Source of the DNA: Candidatus Njordarchaeota archaeon
Lineage (GTDB): Archaea; Asgardarchaeota; Njordarchaeia; Njordarchaeales; JAHKLH01
Assembly: GCA_029856635.1 (NCBI GenBank)
Contig: JAHKLH010000044.1
Coordinates: 1 to 9,993, forward strand
DNA: 9,993 bases
Reading direction: 5' to 3'
The translations under genes were made by a program, and so were the position numbers. Shown piece by piece: positions 1 to 7,069 of the stretch. The notes under the pieces were generated by a model, which was not told where the DNA came from, did not search any database, and was given only the letters and a program-made list of their open reading frames with translations. Numbering within the stretch: position 1 is the first letter of the stretch; each line of letters opens with the position of its first letter.

Positions 1-1579
1 ATATTCCTTCTTCCTTTATTTTAATAGATGTTTCATAAGTTCCTCTTCCAGTTACTGTGGTTGCATTATGAAATACTAAATGTTCTGTTTCATTATATAC
101 ATTAATTGAGAGAGAAGCTGAGGTTAAATCTGTTGGAAGCTCGTAAGTTATATCCACGGTTATTGATTCACCAATAGTTGCGATTTTAGGAGATATTTCA
201 ATTGAAACTTCTCCAGGCTGATAGAAGATGTCTAAAATCTTGCCTTTTGCTGTTTTCATGTGCGCTCCAAAGAATGCAGCAATGGTTGGTGCAATATCAA
301 TTACACGAATATCTTGGATTGTTGTTAATTTTTCAGTGATGACCATTCCTCCTGCTATTAAGATTGGAATTTCTTGCGTTGCTGTACCACCATGTGTTCC
401 TCGGTTTGAGTAGTATGATGCATAGTAAGGGGGCTTAATATCGATTACGATGTCTCCAGAGAAGTCACAATTAAGTCCAATGTCTTTTAGTGTACCATTC
501 ACTGGCAAATCTTGCACTAGATCATAATAATCTTCTCTAACCCATATACTCTTGAGCCATGGTTTACCAATAATAGAGAAAATTGCATCTCGTATGTCTT
601 TTTCTGGGAATTTTAAATAAATGTGGGCAAGGCCGCCAGCGAATTCCCCGATGTGTTCTACCTTTATATCGGGAAGATGAAGTTTATCTGATGATATGTC
701 AACTAGATTAAGATATGGGGTTACGTCGGCGTGGCTATGATCTGCTAATACAAACATGAGAGTATTTTGCCAGACGTTTAATTCTTCAAGAGCTTCTTTT
801 AGTCTTCCAATTTCTTCATCTATTTTTTCAATTATTTGTGCATAATCCGAGCTCGATGGACCAAGCGCGTGACCACACCAATCTGGTTCTGGATAATCAA
901 TTAAAATAAATACATCTTTTCCAAGTTTAAGAAATGACAGGGATTCCTTAATTAATTCTATCGTTTGATTAGTAATCCACTCCACGACATCTTCTCTTTT
1001 TTCAACAGAATATGTTGTACTGTAAGGATCGCCACCAATTACTTCATCTGGCAAATCTATTCTTTCATCAAAAATACCACGTGGCCCAGCGAAATTGTCT
1101 GCGACTTTACTTTCGCTAATTACTCCTTCAACAATGACCCCTTTTTCATTAAGTGCTTCGATTAACCACGTTAAGTTTTTGTTCCTAATTGTATCAGCGC
1201 GATAAAGCGGTGGGATTTCATCCAAAGGGCATGTATGATATTCTGTTGCGTTATACGCATAAGATGCAACAACGTAGCTTTCGTTGGGAAGTACTCCTGT
1301 TGCAAGTGCAGTTGTAACCGCGACGGTGATCGCAGGAAGAATTGTTGTTGTGACAAATAATCTATATTGGGATGCAAGTTCATCAATGTTTGGTGTATTT
1401 ACTTGGATCAGAACATCTACCGAGAAACCGTCAAGTAGAATTAGAATTCCGAGTCTGCCTGTTGGGTGCATTTCATTTATTACAACTACGTGTGAACCAG
1501 ATGTTGTAGTTGTAAAAGGATGTACTGTTAGGGAGAACATAAGTAAAATGATGATGAGTGATAGAAAGATCTTATTCAT
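1..1579 (-). CDS. Secreted type I phosphodiesterase/nucleotide pyrophosphatase-like phosphatase (partial, C-terminus cut)
   Basis: The reading frame is open from an ATG at 1579 to the window edge (526 codons) and has no stop, so the C-terminus lies outside. An in-frame TAG directly precedes the ATG, which fixes the start. Residues 1-20 form a hydrophobic signal peptide or anchor, so the enzyme should act outside the membrane. All metal and catalytic positions of the alkaline phosphatase/NPP superfamily are visible: D50 in LLDGF, a probable nucleophile T85 in LPAITVAV followed by ATG-VLP, D233 and H237 in EPDWCGH, D280-H281 in LADH, and H396 in GTHGG. From about residue 455 a beta-rich segment resembles an Ig-like domain of surface proteins, with several N-glycosylation sequons. 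The family hydrolyses phosphodiesters or phosphomonoesters with two metal ions. The substrate cannot be read from sequence. It is divergent from the CPBP protease gene. Confidence 0.85.
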   Translation of the reverse strand, partial: MNKIFLSLIIILLMFSLTVHPFTTTTSGSHVVVINEMHPTGRLGILILLDGFSVDVLIQVNTPNIDELASQYRLFVTTTILPAITVAVTTALATGVLPNESYVVASYAYNATEYHTCPLDEIPPLYRADTIRNKNLTWLIEALNEKGVIVEGVISESKVADNFAGPRGIFDERIDLPDEVIGGDPYSTTYSVEKREDVVEWITNQTIELIKESLSFLKLGKDVFILIDYPEPDWCGHALGPSSSDYAQIIEKIDEEIGRLKEALEELNVWQNTLMFVLADHSHADVTPYLNLVDISSDKLHLPDIKVEHIGEFAGGLAHIYLKFPEKDIRDAIFSIIGKPWLKSIWVREDYYDLVQDLPVNGTLKDIGLNCDFSGDIVIDIKPPYYASYYSNRGTHGGTATQEIPILIAGGMVITEKLTTIQDIRVIDIAPTIAAFFGAHMKTAKGKILDIFYQPGEVSIEISPKIATIGESITVDITYELPTDLTSASLSINVYNETEHLVFHNATTVTGRGTYETSIKIKEEGI

Positions 1580-1619
1580 CTAAATCACACTTTTCTAAAA
1601 TAAACAATAAATATATGAT
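1580..1619. promoter_or_regulatory. Compact divergent promoter region (phosphatase / CPBP protease)
   Basis: Only 40 bp separate the two divergent start codons. On the minus strand, a TATA-like TATATTTA lies near 1607-1615, about 30 bp upstream of the phosphatase ATG, which would give a very short leader. On the plus strand, a weaker CTAAAATAAA near 1594-1603 could serve the protease as a nearly leaderless promoter. Both assignments rest on position and base composition only. Confidence 0.35.
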
Positions 1620-2474
1620 GTGATGATAGTGAGAAAAAGAGCAAGAAGGATACTCGCGAGGAGGGTTTCTGGAACTGCAGTTTTAACAACATTGCCTATA
1701 GTTGCACTTATTTTAATAAATTCAGCTATTACTTCATACAAGAGAGAAGAAATGCAAATTCTTTTTGTGTTACCGCCTCTTTTAATACAGTATAAAATCA
1801 CAAGTATGATTGCACATTTTGTGATAACTACTATTTTAGCCTGTTTGAGCTTTGGAATTTTTTATGTTTTGTTTGAGAAACATAATGGTATCATTGGAGA
1901 TTTTGAAATAAATCAGAGGAATTTTCTGAGTTTTTCGATATGCTTATCATTGGCTGTATATCTTTCGATAATAATTAATGCAATATTTCCCGTTTGGTAT
2001 GCTGGTACACATGTAAGCTTTGAATTAATGCTAATAAACAGCTGTTTAATTGCACCGTTTTTTGAAGAAATTTCATTTAGAGCACCATTATTATTTATTT
2101 TATCAATAAGAGAAGAAAATCGTGTGCATTTCATACTCTTTGGGAGGGAAAATTACGACCAAGATGTGATGTCCTTGACAACCATTATCTTATTTTCCTT
2201 CTGGTTTGGCATTACTCATTACCTGTTTGGCTGGTCGCTGAGTAAGATAATTCAGATGTTTATCTTTGGAGTTTTAGTGTCAATTATTGCAACAAGGCTT
2301 GGAATCTTTGGAGCTTTTGCACTTCATTTACTGTTTAATACAATCGGAATTTCTTTAATTTATCGTGTCTCCATTTTTGGCTTTTTAATTTACATGAGTA
2401 TGTTGTTTATGTTCTTGTCTTTACTTTTGCTTGCAGTTGAATATATAAGAATGGTTCAGGGGGGATTATGCTAG
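1620..2474 (+). CDS. CPBP-family (CAAX/Abi-type) intramembrane metalloprotease
   Basis: This is a 284-residue polytopic membrane protein with a basic N-terminus (RKRARR) and hydrophobic segments at about 20-36, 47-85, 104-125, 137-162, 186-204, 210-245 and 250-274. It carries the three CPBP motifs in order: EExxxR at E149-E150-R154 in FFEEISFR, FxxxH at F196-H200, and HxxxN at H236-N240. In characterised relatives (Rce1 type) these residues activate water at the membrane and cleave peptides such as prenylated CaaX tails. In prokaryotes the substrates are mostly unknown and none is indicated here. The first codon is GTG at 1620, immediately followed by ATG at 1623, and either could be used. 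The last 7 bases overlap truA (ATGCTAG), which implies co-transcription and probably translational coupling. The protease function is well supported; the biological role is not. Confidence 0.85.
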   Translation: MMIVRKRARRILARRVSGTAVLTTLPIVALILINSAITSYKREEMQILFVLPPLLIQYKITSMIAHFVITTILACLSFGIFYVLFEKHNGIIGDFEINQRNFLSFSICLSLAVYLSIIINAIFPVWYAGTHVSFELMLINSCLIAPFFEEISFRAPLLFILSIREENRVHFILFGRENYDQDVMSLTTIILFSFWFGITHYLFGWSLSKIIQMFIFGVLVSIIATRLGIFGAFALHLLFNTIGISLIYRVSIFGFLIYMSMLFMFLSLLLLAVEYIRMVQGGLC

Positions 2475-3248
2475 CATTGAGACTAGCTTATGATGGAATA
2501 AGCTACTTTGGCTGGGCAAAGCAGCCAGACAAGGCTACAATTGAGGGAGAAATTATTCGAGTATTACAAGAATTGAATTTTCCATGGAAAATACAAGCGA
2601 TGTCCAGAACTGACCGAGGAGCGCATGCGATATTTCAAGTTATTTTATGTAATATACCAAGTTCCGCGTTGAATCTCGTTAGTGGTAAATTACCAGAAGA
2701 TATTAAGATCGTTGCATGGGCGAAAGTTCCTTTTACATTCCATCCAAGGAAAAATGTGATTGAGAAAACGTATCTTTATGTTGCGCCTGATTTTGAAGAG
2801 AAAAGAGAGAGAATTCGAGAGGCATTAGAAATCATAAATTCTAAGGAGTGGAATTATGTAGTATTATCCAAAAGACCAGAGAGAAGCACAGTAATGCAAG
2901 TTAAAGTTGATGTTAAGTTCAAAGATGATGAAGGTTTACAATTTTTTCTTTGTTACCTCCAAATATTTTCTGCGGCAACAAGTTCGAAGATTAATTAGTC
3001 TAATAAAAGCATATGGTTTGGAGAAGATAAGCAGGAAAACATTCGTTAATGTTTTAAGAGGGATTCCACCAAAATCTGGTGTTGGTCCTGCTCCCGCTGA
3101 AGGGCTCATTTTATGGAATGCAAAATTCAGGACTAGTATAATTTGGAAGTACATCATTTATGAAGATGAAATTCGCTCGTGGATTTTAAATAGAGTAAAA
3201 TCGTATGTAGTTAAACTCAAAAATAAGTGGGTTTTTCCTACGAATTAG
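2468..3248 (+). CDS. truA: tRNA pseudouridine(38-40) synthase TruA, interrupted by a +1 frameshift
   Basis: TruA isomerises uridines at positions 38-40 of the tRNA anticodon stem. The first frame (2468-2998, 176 codons) holds the N-terminal half: FGW at 14-16, the catalytic loop SRTDRGAHA with catalytic D49, FHPR at 91-94, then EKTYLY. The second frame, from about 2949 to a stop at 3246-3248, holds the C-terminal half: YFLRQQVRRLI and APAEGLILW, both conserved in the family. Neither half alone is a full enzyme. Skipping one base in the T6 run at 2942-2947 joins them into a 259-residue protein, close to a normal archaeal TruA. Without a shift the protein ends early at 2998 with 16 non-homologous residues. 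It could be an assembly error, a recent mutation, transcriptional slippage or programmed frameshifting. It starts inside the end of the CPBP gene and its tail overlaps the convergent Pop5 gene. Confidence 0.85.
2942..2948 (+). other. truA: Putative slippery site / frameshift point in truA (TTTTTTC)
   Basis: The upstream frame reads CAA TTT TTT CTT; the TruA-homologous downstream frame reads TTT TTC TTT GTT. A ribosome with tRNA-Phe on the second TTT could move forward one base onto TTC, which is cognate for a GAA anticodon. Alternatively, loss of one T from the run during transcription, or one extra T in the assembly, gives the same outcome. The sequence cannot tell these apart. Confidence 0.5.
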
Positions 3249-3585
3249 TTTTATTCATGAGTTCCTTGCATATTTCTTTCCATAATTTCCTTTCTTTCAT
3301 TTTTTCGCGTAACTTTTTAAGTGTTCCACTAACAAGAATGATATTAATCTGTGGTTTTTGAATAAATAGACAGCATGTTCTAATCATGTCTAATCCAGCA
3401 CTTGTAGTTTTAGCTATAAAGTAACCACGTGGATCCCTTTCTAAAACATAAATTGGAGCAACGATTACACCAAAAGTACCAAATAATTCATAAAATTTCT
3501 CCCTAAGAATTTTCGTTAATTCTTCTCTAGATAGATTTTCATCAATTACTTCGATTGCAAGCCATCTATCTTTTTCTTTCTTCAT
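3238..3585 (-). CDS. rnp2: Ribonuclease P protein component 2 (Pop5/Rpp14 family)
   Basis: This 115-residue protein matches archaeal Pop5, the subunit that pairs with Rpp30 and supports the RNase P RNA in 5' processing of pre-tRNA. Visible landmarks are the opening strand RWLAIEVI at 7-14, a helix with LTKILREKFYELFG at about 23-36, and the family signature VSGTLKKLR at 85-93, followed by a basic C-terminal helix. Length is normal for the family. The ATG at 3585 lies inside the end of the glycosyltransferase gene (20-bp overlap) and a GTGTGAT ribosome-binding-like stretch precedes it, so the two are probably one transcript with coupled translation. In many archaea Pop5 sits with Rpp30 or proteasome genes, so a surface-glycan neighbour is less usual. 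Its 3' end overlaps truA by 11 bp tail to tail. The only alternative is a divergent Rpp14-like paralogue. Confidence 0.8.
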   Translation of the reverse strand: MKKEKDRWLAIEVIDENLSREELTKILREKFYELFGTFGVIVAPIYVLERDPRGYFIAKTTSAGLDMIRTCCLFIQKPQINIILVSGTLKKLREKMKERKLWKEICKELMNKTNS

Positions 3586-4723
3586 GTATCACACGCTTAT
3601 ATATTTCTAGTGTTTTTCGAGCTATTCGTCTAATATCAAAAAATTTCACATATTTTTTTCCTCTTTCACCAAATTTTTTTCTCATATTAGGATTACGATA
3701 AAGAAAAAGTAGCACCTTAGTAATCATTGTCGGATTAAGACTAGGTATATATATTCCACTTTTCGTAAGTCTAATGATCCATTTTGCGCCTTCTCCGCTT
3801 CCGGCGACTACTATAGGTAACCCCATTGCCATTGCTTCGAGAAATATTATTCCGAATGATTCTCCTCCCATACTTGGATGAAGCAAAACATCAGCAATTT
3901 TGTATAGTTTCATGGTTTTTTCCCAAGATAAAAATCCAGGGATTTCGACAATATCACTAATTCCTAATCGTTCAGCACTACTTGATAGCATTCTTTTGTA
4001 TACTCCCGTTGGGCCTATTAGGAATACTCTTAAGTTTGGAATTTTGTCTTTAAGCATTTTTGTAATGAGTAATGTTATCTCGAATCCTTTTCTAATTGAT
4101 GGTCGTCCAACATGAATTATGACAAAATCGTTTTCACTTAAGCCAAATTCATTTCTAGAACTTTCAATTTTCTGTAATTTTTGTATATCAATACCATTTG
4201 GAACAATATAAATGGGGCCCTTATAGAAACATGATATGAAATCTGCTGCAATTGGAGAAACTGCAATTATTGCATCATAGTATTCAAGATTACGGTAAAT
4301 TGTTTTCGCACCGAAAATTCCAAGGGTTCTCCAGAATGTTTTGAGAACTGAATAATCTGGAGGAATGCTATGGTTAGTTAACACTGCTGGTACTCTTATT
4401 TTCTTGCCAATTTTTCCGCTGATTGTACCCAAAGATGAGAAAGCATGATGCGCGTGAAGAATATCGGGTTTTAATTCTCTAAAAATACTCAAAAGTTGTT
4501 CTTCGAGTTCTTCGCGTGAAAAAAGAAGTGCTTGAAGTACGGCAAAGGGTAATCGGATTACTGTTAGATTCTCCATTTTTTCTAATTGTCTTTTTTGACC
4601 AGCAGTGGTTATTATTAAAACTTCATTTTTCATATTTGCTAATTGTTTTGCAAGCCAGTACACTTGATTTGGAATGCCTCCTGTGCGAGGATAATAGAAG
4701 TCCGTCAATAAACAAATTTTCAT
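3566..4723 (-). CDS. GT4-family glycosyltransferase (GT-B fold, PIG-A-like)
   Basis: This is a complete 385-residue GT-B enzyme. The N-terminal Rossmann domain opens with MKICLLTDFYYPRTGG, whose GG loop (15-16) is the usual acceptor-side motif, and includes DILHAHHAFSSLG at about 87-99. The C-terminal domain carries the nucleotide-sugar signature: VGRPSIRKG at 205-213 (R207, K212) and the EX7E motif at E288-E296 in ESFGIIFLE. Such enzymes are retaining and move a sugar from a nucleotide donor to a lipid, glycan or protein at the inner face of the membrane. The N-terminus resembles the PIG-A branch (GlcNAc transfer to phosphatidylinositol), but donor and acceptor cannot be assigned. GGGAG in the leader is a plausible ribosome binding site for the ATG at 4723. 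It overlaps the downstream Pop5 gene. Confidence 0.88.
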   Translation of the reverse strand: MKICLLTDFYYPRTGGIPNQVYWLAKQLANMKNEVLIITTAGQKRQLEKMENLTVIRLPFAVLQALLFSREELEEQLLSIFRELKPDILHAHHAFSSLGTISGKIGKKIRVPAVLTNHSIPPDYSVLKTFWRTLGIFGAKTIYRNLEYYDAIIAVSPIAADFISCFYKGPIYIVPNGIDIQKLQKIESSRNEFGLSENDFVIIHVGRPSIRKGFEITLLITKMLKDKIPNLRVFLIGPTGVYKRMLSSSAERLGISDIVEIPGFLSWEKTMKLYKIADVLLHPSMGGESFGIIFLEAMAMGLPIVVAGSGEGAKWIIRLTKSGIYIPSLNPTMITKVLLFLYRNPNMRKKFGERGKKYVKFFDIRRIARKTLEIYKRVIHEERKR

Positions 4724-4786
4724 TTAATGCTCCCAATGTCTTAAATCAAAAATATTTCTGCGTAAAATTAATTTTTGGTGTAAAGT

Positions 4787-5605
4787 GTGGAAGAGAAACT
4801 TTTAGATGCAAGAGGCTTGAAGGAGAGAATAAAATCCTTAGTGGAACCTTTGCTTGAGAAATATCTTGATGCATTATTGATCGTGAGTGAAGAGGGGTTT
4901 CCTTTTTATGAAATCGGTGATGTGAGTGCCGATGATTTATTAGCAGCATCTTTTGCATCAGCATTTGTTTCAAACATGGAATCACTCGCGGCTAAAAAAT
5001 ATTTACGCGACATGACATACATTCTTCAGAAATCGTTTCTCATGAGAACTATACTTGCACAGTACACTTTCTCTATGAATAGAACCAGTTATGTAGCACT
5101 TTTTCTGCGCGGCTTTCTTATTCTAGTAAAAGCAAAAAGAAATGTTAGTATTCATCAAGTATCTGGAATAATGATTCGCCATGCAGCCCGTATTTTGAGG
5201 ATTCTAGAGGGATTCGCTAAGCCAGTGACTTTAATTCCCCCACTTAAGAAACCTGTTATTAAAGTAACAAAGGAAGTCGATGCCTTCTCCGCTTATATGG
5301 ATATCCTTAATGAAGTACTAGAGCTGCGTAAAAAACTAATTGGGGCAATAACTTGGGAACAATTGTATGAGGAAATACAAAAATTAAGAAAATTAATTTC
5401 AGAATGGGGTGAAAAGTTAAGAATTACAAATAATGAAAAGTTCAAACGAGTTATGAATTGGATGAATCAAAACTTAGAAAGAATTCAGAATTACATTTCG
5501 AGAACTCCACAAACAGAAGTACCTGAAAATGCAAAAGAAATTCTTAGAACAGGTCTTATGAATGCTCTCTTTGCAATAAAAGAAGCCTTTGGTATATCAG
5601 CTTAA
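4787..5605 (+). CDS. Roadblock/LC7-like domain protein with helical C-terminal extension
   Basis: I do not recognise a specific named protein. Residues about 20-143 look like a Roadblock/LC7 fold: a strand ALLIVSEEGFPF (29-40), an Ala-rich helix (51-70), then strands around 101-116 and a closing helix. Such domains dimerise and often bind small Ras-like GTPases. Residues about 163-272 are mostly charged helices, possibly coiled coil, a combination with no function I can name. It has no signal peptide or clear membrane span, so it is probably cytoplasmic. The start is GTG at 4787: an in-frame TAA lies just upstream at 4781-4783 and GGTG at 4777-4780 can act as the ribosome binding site. The stop overlaps the convergent PadR gene. 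No GTPase gene is visible in the window. The domain call is moderate; the gene itself is well supported by its length and clean boundaries. Confidence 0.6.
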   Translation: MEEKLLDARGLKERIKSLVEPLLEKYLDALLIVSEEGFPFYEIGDVSADDLLAASFASAFVSNMESLAAKKYLRDMTYILQKSFLMRTILAQYTFSMNRTSYVALFLRGFLILVKAKRNVSIHQVSGIMIRHAARILRILEGFAKPVTLIPPLKKPVIKVTKEVDAFSAYMDILNEVLELRKKLIGAITWEQLYEEIQKLRKLISEWGEKLRITNNEKFKRVMNWMNQNLERIQNYISRTPQTEVPENAKEILRTGLMNALFAIKEAFGISA

Positions 5606-6009
5606 TCCTGAAGCAGAAAGTGTAACATCTTTTCTAATTTCCGAAGCTTTTCAGTTGCGCATTTTAAAAACTTTTCACCTTTCTCAGTTAAGGAATATAC
5701 TTTTTTAGGAGGAGATTCTTCCGTTTGCCACTCTGACTTTACTAAACCTTTTTCCTCAAATTTCTTTAAGAGAACATATATCAAACCCGGGGGCAACTTC
5801 AAATCGAAACGACGTATTATTTCCCTTTCTATTTCAGCACCAAACATTCTTTTTTCGCGGAGCAGTTTTAGAACCGCAAGACCTAAAAGTCCACGAATCA
5901 CTGGTTTTTTTCTCTTTTCGGGTTCTTCGTGCTTATGATGTTTGTGCGAGCCTCCTCCAATGCTTTCTTCCTTAATATCATGTATCATTAAAATTACTGC
6001 ATGCATCAT
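5602..6009 (-). CDS. PadR-family winged-helix transcriptional regulator with His-rich N-terminus
   Basis: This 135-residue protein has a PadR winged helix at about 38-115: the GLLGLAVLKLL helix, FGAEIEREI, then LPPGLIYVLLKKFEEKGLV as the recognition region, and the wing VYSLTEKGEKFL. A short C-terminal helix (116-134) would form the dimer interface, as in small PadR-s1 proteins. Unusually, about 37 residues precede the domain, including GGGSHKHHKHEE (18-29) with four histidines close together, which could bind metal. Tandem ATGs occur at 6009 and 6006; GAGGGT just upstream suits the second one better. Members usually repress a divergent transporter operon and release DNA on binding a drug or other ligand. 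The gene is divergent from an ABC exporter and shares its control region, so it is the likely regulator of that exporter and of itself. Confidence 0.85.
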   Translation of the reverse strand: MMHAVILMIHDIKEESIGGGSHKHHKHEEPEKRKKPVIRGLLGLAVLKLLREKRMFGAEIEREIIRRFDLKLPPGLIYVLLKKFEEKGLVKSEWQTEESPPKKVYSLTEKGEKFLKCATEKLRKLEKMLHFLLQD

Positions 6010-6048
6010 TACCCTCTGTAAGAAATCAAAATAAAAATAAAGGCGTTA

Positions 6049-6057
6049 TTTATATAA
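6049..6057. promoter_or_regulatory. TATA box in PadR/ABC divergent region (TTTATATAA)
   Basis: TTTATATAA is close to the archaeal TATA consensus, and its core TTATATAA (6050-6057) is self-complementary, so it could bind TBP in either direction. For the ABC operon it predicts a start near 6078-6080, about 20 bases before the ATG at 6098. For the PadR gene it lies about 45 bases upstream of the start codon. An A/T-rich stretch at 6021-6040 is another possible box for PadR. Confidence 0.6.
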
Positions 6058-6084
6058 GATATTAGCATAACTTAGTTATCTTAT
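6054..6084. promoter_or_regulatory. Putative PadR operator: palindrome inside a second inverted repeat
   Basis: The 13-bp sequence ATAACTTAGTTAT at 6067-6079 is a perfect palindrome with 6-bp arms around a central base. A second exact inverted repeat, ATAAGATA (6054-6061) with TATCTTAT (6077-6084), surrounds it with a slightly different centre. The element starts at the edge of the TATA box and covers the predicted transcription start, where a bound dimer would block the polymerase. That PadR binds it is inferred from position and symmetry. Confidence 0.5.
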
Positions 6085-6097
6085 TAGGGGTTGCTAG

Positions 6098-7069
6098 ATG
6101 GATGCAATAAAAGTAAAGAATGTGGTTAAAATCTATAAAAGCAAAAGAAAAACAGTAAAAGCACTTAATGGTGTAAGTTTTCATGTTAGAAAAGGTGAAT
6201 TCTTTGCATTATTAGGTCCAAACGGTGCTGGAAAAACTACGCTTACAAAGATTCTCGCCACGATTCTTCTTCCCGATGGAGGTGAAGTAACAATAATGGG
6301 ATATGATGTTGTTTCTCAAGCAGATAAAGTTCGAAGAATAATTGGCTGGTGTGAAGGAGAAAATGGAGGAAGATCGCTCTATTGGAGATTATCAGGAATA
6401 GATAATTTAAAACTCTTTGCAGCATTATATGGATTGAATCCAAGAGATGCAGAAAAACGCATATGGGCATTATTGAAATTTCTGGATTTAGATCACGCGG
6501 CTTACAAGTTAGTTAAAAGTTATTCACTCGGTATGAAAATAAAATTAATGCTAGCTCGTGCCTTAATACATGATCCCGAAGTATTGCTTCTTGATGAACC
6601 AACTCTTGGTCTCGATGTCGAATCCACAATCAAAATAAGAAGGTTTTTAAAAACTCTTTGTAATGAAGTTGATAAAACCATTTTCTTTACTTCTCATAAC
6701 ATGCATGAAGTTGAAGCTCTAGCGGACAGGATTGCTGTAATCAATAAGGGAAAAATAATCTTTATAGGTACTCCAGATGAACTAAAGAGGCGAGTTGAAA
6801 AATTCAAAATCGTGGAAGTAACTTTACTTTCAAACGATGCCGAGGAAATAAAGAGCAAATTAATGAAGATGCCTGTTGTAAGAAAAATTCTTTCTTTTCA
6901 AAGAAGAGAAAATACATTACGTTTTCGCGTGCTAGTTGATAACCTCTATGAGGCAATAAGCGATATTGCATTAGCTTTGAAAGGGTATAAGATTGAAAGA
7001 ATTGAACGGGCACTCCCTAGTTTAGAAGAAGCATTCCTAAGGCTTGTCTTTCAAGGTGAAGCAAAATGA
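6098..7069 (+). CDS. ABC exporter ATP-binding protein (DrrA/CcmA-like)
   Basis: This 323-residue protein is the ATPase of an ABC-2 exporter. Visible motifs are Walker A GPNGAGKTT at 40-48, a signature region SYSLGMKIKL at 141-150 (departing from LSGGQ), Walker B VLLLDE at 162-167, D-loop LGLD at 170-173, and the switch H200 in TSHNMHE. The Q-loop region (IGWCEGENGG, 82-91) lacks the usual glutamine. A C-terminal domain of about 90 residues follows, as in DrrA-like proteins, ending in PSLEEAFLRLV, typical of the group. The ATG at 6098 follows GGGG about seven bases upstream. The stop overlaps the first permease in ATGA, so the operon is tightly coupled. The protein energises export of an unknown compound, perhaps a drug, lipid or antibiotic-like molecule. 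It is probably repressed by the divergent PadR protein. Confidence 0.9.
   Translation: MDAIKVKNVVKIYKSKRKTVKALNGVSFHVRKGEFFALLGPNGAGKTTLTKILATILLPDGGEVTIMGYDVVSQADKVRRIIGWCEGENGGRSLYWRLSGIDNLKLFAALYGLNPRDAEKRIWALLKFLDLDHAAYKLVKSYSLGMKIKLMLARALIHDPEVLLLDEPTLGLDVESTIKIRRFLKTLCNEVDKTIFFTSHNMHEVEALADRIAVINKGKIIFIGTPDELKRRVEKFKIVEVTLLSNDAEEIKSKLMKMPVVRKILSFQRRENTLRFRVLVDNLYEAISDIALALKGYKIERIERALPSLEEAFLRLVFQGEAK

Noticed and set aside
1284..1583. Plus-strand open frame of 99 codons and other short frames opposite the phosphatase
   Set aside because: They lie antisense to a conserved enzyme with a complete set of metal ligands and have no ribosome binding site or recognisable protein.
1620..1626. 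GTGATGA, matching a box C of C/D guide RNAs
   Set aside because: It coincides with the CPBP start codon and no D box or paired C'/D' boxes follow at the right spacing.
2907..3248. The truA 3' frame as an independent 113-codon gene starting at 2907
   Set aside because: Its first 14 or so codons overlap the upstream truA frame without homology, no ribosome binding site is seen, and the rest is the missing C-terminal half of TruA.
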